Assembly: GCF_000154825.1 (NCBI RefSeq)
Contig: NZ_DS560019.1
Location: 186,001-250,000, forward strand
Reading direction: 5' to 3'
DNA: 64,000 nucleotides
From: Anaerofustis stercorihominis DSM 17244
GTDB lineage: Bacteria; Bacillota; Clostridia; Eubacteriales; Anaerofustaceae
The notes under the pieces are model-generated. The model was not told the origin of the DNA and searched no databases. It saw only the letters and a list, made by a program, of their open reading frames with translations. Below, in pieces: positions 58,477 through 64,000 of the stretch. How positions within the stretch are numbered: the stretch's first letter is position 1; every line of letters begins with the position of its first letter. The position numbers and the translations under genes were made by a program.

Positions 58477-60189
58477 TTACAATAAATTATAATATTTTAT
58501 AGTAGCAATTGCTGTTAAAATCTGAGTTTTTTCAGAAGCATTTCCGTTTTCAAATAAATACATTAAATCATTATAAAGATCTTTATCAAAGTCATATTTT
58601 ACGATTTCTTCGTTAAAATAACCATTTATGAAATTCTGCACATTTTTATCATTATCATACCAATAATTAAATGGATTCATATTGTATTTTGCCCAAGTGT
58701 TTTTTCCGATTCCAATTGTATTCGCTAATTTAAATTTAGCCCTTTTTACGATTTCCTTGTATTTTTTCATAAATTTTGGCTCATTAATTCTGGCATTTAT
58801 ATTTTCCCATTTAAAATCGGCAGCCTTAGGGTATTTTTTTAATATCCACTTAAAATAAATATTATGATTTATTCTATACTTAAGAGGGATACTCAAACAA
58901 AATTCCAAAAAATCCACATCTAAAAACGGGGACGTTACAATCGTATAATTAGATCTTATCATATGCGTGCTTAAAGCTCCATGAAATCCTCTAATATACA
59001 TAAGCTGTATCTCTTTATCTTCATAATTTTTAAATTGTTCAGAGTCTATTCTATTTACCAATTTTACAGAATAAACTTTACTTATTTCTTTATCATTAAT
59101 TTCTGATTCATCTTTTAAAAAAGTCCCAACTATTGCATCACCGACTTGCCCTGTATGTTCAACCCCATATGATTCTAAATTCAGACAATCAAGTAATCTT
59201 AAGCCTCCTGATATCCCTGAATAAATACTTAAACCATAATTCATTTTTATTATTTGATCAACATCATATAAAAACTTATGGTCATCTAAAGTTTTTACTA
59301 ATATCTCTTCATTTAAATAAGATGCTATTTCCTTTGCTATAACTTCATCCAAATAATTAGACTGACAAAAATTTGATATTAACATATTTTTATATCCCAA
59401 ATCATGTGCAACCCAAATAGTCATTCTAGAATCAAGCCCACCACTCAAATCACAAAAATGTTTATAATTATATTCAATATCCTTTTCAAATTCTCTTTGA
59501 ACAGCTATACGAAATTTTTTATCCAATAAATCAATAATCTGATTTTCTGACATATTTTCATATTTTTTATAAAAATGAGTTAATCTATGATATGTATGTA
59601 CTGAAATCTTATCTTTGTTAATTTTTATATATTGTCCAGGTTCCAATCTTTTTATTTGTTTTGCATATGTAGTGTTATCCGGCATATATCCATAAGTTAT
59701 CATATAATATATTGCATTTTTATCCAAAGATAATTTATTATTAGATGTATTAAAAGCATCTAATACATAATTAAATTGAGAGCCAATAAAAAAAGAATCG
59801 TTAATATTGCCATAGAATATGGTGCTATCACCAATATGATTAGTAAAAACGATCCATTCATCTTTTAACTTATAATATATACATCCGGAATAAGGACCTC
59901 TAAACTCTTTAAAAAACTCATCGTTAGAAGTTATTACTTCAAATAGTTGGGATAAAGAATCTTTATTATATTTTTTTAAAAGTTCTTGTTTATTTAACAG
60001 AATACCTTCTGTTACAACTATTATTTGATCATTTTCAAATAATACCTTATCATCTAAAAATTTATTTAAAGTGTTTCTTGCTATATAATATTTTTTATTA
60101 TTAAACAAGTCATACTTACATTTTTCATTATTATAATTATTTAATTTATAATTATATTCTTTATTATTACATATAAAAAAACCCAGCAT
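58477..60189 (-). CDS. Asparagine-synthase-like protein lacking the glutaminase cysteine
   Basis: The 570-aa protein has the two-domain plan of class B asparagine synthetases. The C-terminal domain keeps the ATP pyrophosphatase loop DLSGGLDSRMTIW (about residue 238). The N-terminal glutaminase-like domain begins MLGFFICN with no Cys at position 2, so glutamine hydrolysis is unlikely. ATG 60189 is preferred over a TTG at 60210 (GGAG lies between). In a glycan cluster such proteins may amidate or otherwise modify a sugar acid, using free ammonia or another donor. Confidence 0.85.
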   Translation of the reverse strand: MLGFFICNNKEYNYKLNNYNNEKCKYDLFNNKKYYIARNTLNKFLDDKVLFENDQIIVVTEGILLNKQELLKKYNKDSLSQLFEVITSNDEFFKEFRGPYSGCIYYKLKDEWIVFTNHIGDSTIFYGNINDSFFIGSQFNYVLDAFNTSNNKLSLDKNAIYYMITYGYMPDNTTYAKQIKRLEPGQYIKINKDKISVHTYHRLTHFYKKYENMSENQIIDLLDKKFRIAVQREFEKDIEYNYKHFCDLSGGLDSRMTIWVAHDLGYKNMLISNFCQSNYLDEVIAKEIASYLNEEILVKTLDDHKFLYDVDQIIKMNYGLSIYSGISGGLRLLDCLNLESYGVEHTGQVGDAIVGTFLKDESEINDKEISKVYSVKLVNRIDSEQFKNYEDKEIQLMYIRGFHGALSTHMIRSNYTIVTSPFLDVDFLEFCLSIPLKYRINHNIYFKWILKKYPKAADFKWENINARINEPKFMKKYKEIVKRAKFKLANTIGIGKNTWAKYNMNPFNYWYDNDKNVQNFINGYFNEEIVKYDFDKDLYNDLMYLFENGNASEKTQILTAIATIKYYNLL

Positions 60190-60260
60190 ATTTATATTCA
60201 CTCCAATCAATTATATTTTTATTTATTAAAAATATTAATTTACTGTACATTATAACGTAA

Positions 60261-61631
60261 TTAATCCATATTTTCAATATATATAAATCCTATTACAAAA
60301 TAATATACTATTGATATTGCACTTATATATGGATAATATACTGATGAAAGGACCATTGTTATCTCGCACCCTATCAGCATAGAACCTATAAATAAGTATT
60401 TAATATCTAAATTTCTATTTTTAATTCCTTTAAATATAATTCTTAGTAAATATATTAAAAATAAAATATTCATAATAAAAAAACTAAGTCCAGCAATTAT
60501 ACCAGCAGCATAAGCTACTTGTAAATAAGAATTATGGGAATTCGCTTCGATATATCCACCCTGATAAGGAACTTTTAATTTACCTGCAGGATGCCCCAAT
60601 AAATTTATATTATTAATATACTTTCCCCAAATCTCAAATCTTCCGGAAGATAGATTATTATCATCTGTTATGCCTTTTTTACTTCTGTCTGCAGCAGAGT
60701 TCAATTGCTCAATAAGCGTCATAAATCCCTCGTTTTTACCTTCATCATTAAAAGTAACTATAAATGCATTTCCAAATACATTTTTTTCAATATTAATTAT
60801 AAAATTATTTACATATGTAAGCATTGAAAATAACATAACAGTCCCGAGAACGGAAGATAATATTATTTTAAATAATCTAAATAAAATTTCTTTTATATTT
60901 ATCCTATTTATAAACAAATATAATATATAAACAACCCCGATAAATATAAACGATAGATATGTGGTCCTAGATTTAACAAATACAGATAATGCAAATACAC
61001 ACCCAATCAATATTATATTTAAAATCTTATTTGTTTTATCTCCTGCTGCCTCAAATAAATATAATAAAGCAGGGAGAACTATTGTCAGATAAGCACCCAG
61101 TCCATTTGGATTTGCAAGGAATGAAGCATACTGCCCGGAAGTCAAAGGAGAGATAAATACAGAAACGATTATCAATAATATAAAACTATATTTTATCCCA
61201 TTATTAAAACTTAATAAAAATTTGCTATATCCGTTTTCACTATTAAATATTATATAAAAAACAGGAAACAGAACAGCAAAAATCAGAGAACATAATATAT
61301 ATGCCATAACTCTATGTAATATTCCGGAAATCAAGAAAAATCCTGATATAATATATAATAAAATTAGCAAATTTTTATTTATCTCTATTTTTTCTATTTT
61401 TTCACTGACACTGAATAAAATAATAACAAAAGTTATAATAACTCCTATCAGTGCGGCAACTGAAGTACTTCCTTTATACACCCCTGCTGTGGATAAAAAC
61501 ATATTTATAAATAGCATAAAAAAGCTAAAAACAACTATTTTAGCCTTAAAATCTTCAGATATATGACGAGTCTTTTCATATATATAATTTATAAAATTCA
61601 TATATATCCTATTAAATAATTTATCCCCCAT
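60261..61631 (-). CDS. O-antigen ligase/polymerase family protein, Wzy-like
   Basis: The 456-aa membrane protein has 11-12 helices and a large outside loop (about 255-345) containing GRFEIWGKYINNINLLGHPA and EANSHNSYLQVAYAAGIIAG, which is the Wzy_C/WaaL signature (H-N-x-Y/L). It polymerises or ligates glycan repeat units outside the membrane. It lies between the glycosyltransferase and the asparagine-synthase-like gene. Confidence 0.88.
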   Translation of the reverse strand: MGDKLFNRIYMNFINYIYEKTRHISEDFKAKIVVFSFFMLFINMFLSTAGVYKGSTSVAALIGVIITFVIILFSVSEKIEKIEINKNLLILLYIISGFFLISGILHRVMAYILCSLIFAVLFPVFYIIFNSENGYSKFLLSFNNGIKYSFILLIIVSVFISPLTSGQYASFLANPNGLGAYLTIVLPALLYLFEAAGDKTNKILNIILIGCVFALSVFVKSRTTYLSFIFIGVVYILYLFINRINIKEILFRLFKIILSSVLGTVMLFSMLTYVNNFIINIEKNVFGNAFIVTFNDEGKNEGFMTLIEQLNSAADRSKKGITDDNNLSSGRFEIWGKYINNINLLGHPAGKLKVPYQGGYIEANSHNSYLQVAYAAGIIAGLSFFIMNILFLIYLLRIIFKGIKNRNLDIKYLFIGSMLIGCEITMVLSSVYYPYISAISIVYYFVIGFIYIENMD

Positions 61632-61648
61632 AAAATCATCCTCGTTTA

Positions 61649-62788
61649 CTATTTATATAATTTAAGCCAATCCTCTTTTACCGCATTCCATGAATACTTT
61701 TTATACAATTCCCGTACTTTACCATTGTTACTGATTTTAATTTTACCGTCGGTAATATCCTTAATAATCATAGGCAATTCATCAAATGAATTATATTTTA
61801 TATAATCTATACCTATATCATCGAATTCTTTATACATTATCCAAGATGGATTTACCAATATAGAACCTGCGTAAACGCACTCCTGTATAGATGCGGAAAA
61901 AGCATCGCTTTCCTGTGCATGAATAAAAATATCTGTAGCAATCCTAAGCATAGCAGACTCATCTTTATTCAAAAAATTATTAATTATTACATGTTTAACA
62001 TTTATTTTACTGATTTCGTCTATAATATTTTGTCTATATTCATCACAGGTAAGACCATAACTCAGCTGAATAACAATATTTAATTTATCCAAGATGTCAC
62101 TGTTAAGCTTAGACAGTTCATTGATAACTCTTAAATGCTGTTGTCTTAAACTTCCGTTATAACCTATAGCGACACTTATTTTATCTTTTTCTATATTAAA
62201 GAACTCTTTGCATTCATCTTTTGTCTTATGTTTCTTTTCTTCATCTATAACATCATAAATGGATATACCGAATTTAGCCCTTACTATCTTTTCATTATAA
62301 ATATCACCGAAAACCTCATGAAAATAGCTGTCCATACCATCAGAAGAATAAGATATACATTCCGCTTTATCTAAACAAGGTATTGCTTTCATAAGCTGTT
62401 CTCTGGTTTTAGAAAGTAAATCAGACCCCCAGTAAGTACAAACTATTTTTTTACCAAATCTGACTATAAACTTATTTAAGAAAGTAATCATAAAGTTACT
62501 TGGAACAGAGTGGATATGAATAACATCAAACATACCATTTCCTGCTTCTTTTTTTACTTTCCTAAACATATTCACTAACGTCTTTAACTTTGGTATACGA
62601 TCAAATAAAAATGTACCTCTATCTGTTTGTAAAATATTTATATTATGTTTATTATAAAAATCCTTAAAATCTTTATTTATAACACTTTTACTGGCAATAA
62701 ATATCTCATTACACTCCTCTAAGAGGATATACTCCGTATATTCCTTGATCCAAAAGGAATTTGCATTACCGATTATCAATATTTTCAT
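61649..62788 (-). CDS. Glycosyltransferase, GT4-like (GT-B fold)
   Basis: Cytoplasmic sugar transferase of 379 aa. The N-terminal half has FDVIHIHSVPSNFM and CTYWGSDLL. The C-terminal nucleotide-sugar domain has IGYNGSLRQQHLRVI and ADIFIHAQESDAFSASIQECVYAG-like text (about 293-315), in which E-x7-E of GT4 is replaced by AQESDAFSASIQE. The sugar is unknown. Its start directly follows the DegT stop. Confidence 0.87.
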   Translation of the reverse strand: MKILIIGNANSFWIKEYTEYILLEECNEIFIASKSVINKDFKDFYNKHNINILQTDRGTFLFDRIPKLKTLVNMFRKVKKEAGNGMFDVIHIHSVPSNFMITFLNKFIVRFGKKIVCTYWGSDLLSKTREQLMKAIPCLDKAECISYSSDGMDSYFHEVFGDIYNEKIVRAKFGISIYDVIDEEKKHKTKDECKEFFNIEKDKISVAIGYNGSLRQQHLRVINELSKLNSDILDKLNIVIQLSYGLTCDEYRQNIIDEISKINVKHVIINNFLNKDESAMLRIATDIFIHAQESDAFSASIQECVYAGSILVNPSWIMYKEFDDIGIDYIKYNSFDELPMIIKDITDGKIKISNNGKVRELYKKYSWNAVKEDWLKLYK

Positions 62789-63925
62789 TTATTTAATTCC
62801 GTAAAAAAATTCTTTTATCTTATCGGTTACTCGTAAGATTTCATCATCTTTTAAATAAGGATGCATAGGTAAAGACAAAACGGTATCACAAAGGGAAATG
62901 GTATTCTTAAAATCTTCCCCTTTATATTCTAGATAATCAAATGCTTTTTGTTCATGCATTGGTTTCGGATAATAAATCATTGTAGGAATGTCATTATCTT
63001 TTAAATATTTTTGTAAATCGTCTCTGACTTTTTTACTATCCAAAGTAATGGTATACTGAGCGTAACTTGAATAAAATCCTTTAGGTATATACGGAGTTTT
63101 CACCACTCCCTCAAGTTTTTCACTGTACTTATCAGCTACCCTATTTATATCTTTAAGCTCATATTCTCTAAAGGCTTTCAATTTAACAGATAATATTGCC
63201 GCTTGAATGGTATCGAGTCTTGAATTGACACCAATCCTTACATTATCGTATTTCATAGCACCTTTTCCGTGTACTCTGTAAGACTTTAAAAGCTCACATA
63301 TGTTATCATCATCAGTAAAAACAGCACCTCCATCACCGTAGCAACCGAGAGGCTTTGCAGGGAAAAATGAAGTCGTACTTATATCACCGAAACTGCAGGC
63401 TTTTTTACCTTCTATTTCTCCGCCAAAACCCTGAGCACCGTCTTCAAGTATCAAAAGTCCATACTTATCAGCTACTTTTTTTATTTCATTATAATCAGCG
63501 GGCAAACCAAATAAGTCAACTCCAACAACAACTTTTGGATTTAATCTGCCGTCTTTTTTTACTTTCAATACAGCATTTTCAAGGCTCTTTGCAGAAATAT
63601 TAAAAGTATCCTTATCCACATCTACAAATACAGGAGTAGCTCCTATATGAGAAACGACTTCACCTGAAGCAAAGAATGTAAAATCGGGAACAAAAACAGC
63701 GTCGCTCTCTTTTATATACCAAGCCATTAAAGCAAGAGATAAAGCGTCCGTACCGTTTGCACAGCTTACGCAGTGTTTAACTCCGACATATTCAGCAAGC
63801 TCTTTTTCCAATTCCTCTACTTGCTTGCCGCTTATAAAGTTACAATTAGTCATAACTTCAACAACGGCTTTATCTATATCATCTTTTAATACCTTATATT
63901 GTGTTTTTAAATCTCTGAATTCCAT
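62789..63925 (-). CDS. DegT/DnrJ/EryC1-family sugar aminotransferase
   Basis: PLP enzyme of 378 aa that adds an amino group to a nucleotide keto-sugar. The PLP lysine is in TSFFPAKPLGCYGDGGAVF; other blocks are SCANGTDALSLALMAW and LEDGAQGFGGEI. ATG 63925 (GTGAGG upstream) is chosen over an earlier ATG. It implies an amino sugar, such as a 3- or 4-amino-deoxyhexose, in the glycan. Confidence 0.92.
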   Translation of the reverse strand: MEFRDLKTQYKVLKDDIDKAVVEVMTNCNFISGKQVEELEKELAEYVGVKHCVSCANGTDALSLALMAWYIKESDAVFVPDFTFFASGEVVSHIGATPVFVDVDKDTFNISAKSLENAVLKVKKDGRLNPKVVVGVDLFGLPADYNEIKKVADKYGLLILEDGAQGFGGEIEGKKACSFGDISTTSFFPAKPLGCYGDGGAVFTDDDNICELLKSYRVHGKGAMKYDNVRIGVNSRLDTIQAAILSVKLKAFREYELKDINRVADKYSEKLEGVVKTPYIPKGFYSSYAQYTITLDSKKVRDDLQKYLKDNDIPTMIYYPKPMHEQKAFDYLEYKGEDFKNTISLCDTVLSLPMHPYLKDDEILRVTDKIKEFFYGIK

Positions 63926-63933
63926 AACTATCC

Positions 63934-64000
63934 TCACTTCAATATATCATCATACAAATCATATAATACTTTTTCATCTATACTCCAGTTAAAATGCTCT
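63934..64000 (-). CDS. C-terminal end of an upstream gene, partial
   Basis: Only 22 codons are visible (EHFNWSIDEKVLYDLYDDIL then K-stop). The stop TGA overlaps the upstream part of the DegT ribosome site. The ending FNWSIDEKVLYDLYDDILK is like the last helix of a GT4 glycosyltransferase, which would fit the cluster, but the fragment is too short for certainty. Confidence 0.5.
   Translation of the reverse strand, partial: EHFNWSIDEKVLYDLYDDILK

Overview
The window looks like chromosomal DNA of a low-GC anaerobic Clostridia-type Bacillota. Signs are a butyrate-forming beta-oxidation operon next to Rex, SpoIIP, FolT/ECF folate uptake with a tetrahydrofolate riboswitch, HrcA/CIRCE control of a small heat-shock protein, many short AT-rich intergenic regions with A-tract/T-tract hairpin terminators, and a monoderm-type surface-protein repertoire. 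No species is claimed. No tRNA, rRNA, CRISPR array, transposase or phage gene was recognised.

Region by region. 1-3716: the minus-strand operon thl-crt-hbd-bcd (bcd is cut by the window edge), which turns acetyl-CoA into butyryl-CoA. 3940-5956: rex, with a textbook promoter under a 20-bp palindrome, and a spoIIP pair. 6172-9172: a PerR-like Fur protein with a Per-box-like site, and a BspA-type leucine-rich surface protein. 9675-12890: a zinc alcohol dehydrogenase and proBA. 13190-15583: folT-fhs under a THF riboswitch. 15694-16974: an EPSP-synthase-fold protein that has lost its catalytic motifs. 17267-18068: two divergent XRE regulators, flanked by GC-rich intergenic blocks. 18481-21251: a membrane-anchored helical protein with a degenerate membrane glycosyltransferase. 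21280-23818: tandem HAD phosphatases and a C-terminal processing protease. 24081-27010: a COG4091-type oxidoreductase, an XRE regulator, Hsp20 with CIRCE, and DUF4180. 27161-32115: a GntR/ABC (YtrAB-like) module and an XRE/PLDc_N/ABC (YxlEFG-like) module. 32306-35409: a lipoprotein, a TRIC-type channel, a CBS protein, a Dabb protein and an Mrp ATPase.

35530-39457 is a compact VanG/VanL-type D-Ala-D-Ser glycopeptide-resistance cluster: ligase, VanXY, and VanT split into separate membrane and racemase genes. No vanRS genes adjoin it. 39708-45804: a patatin, an aminotransferase, an HD hydrolase, and a c-di-GMP GGDEF-REC-HD-GYP protein with its Hpt partner. 45984-49481 is a large repeat-rich surface protein, then pheA. 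50939-56904 is a minimal type IV pilus-like locus: a SARP-like regulator with a degenerate GGDEF tail faces an operon of transglutaminase lipoprotein, PilC, four small pilin-like membrane proteins and PilT. 57006-64000 is a surface-polysaccharide cluster: glycosyltransferases, DegT aminotransferase, Wzy, an asparagine-synthase-like protein without its glutaminase cysteine, and Wzx.

Four copies of a 38-nt GC-rich hairpin element lie between genes. The two sequence classes keep the inner stem by compensatory changes. The strongest candidates for something unusual are the pilus-like locus, the van cluster with split vanT and no adjacent vanRS, the EPSP-synthase pseudoenzyme, and the 38-nt structured repeat.
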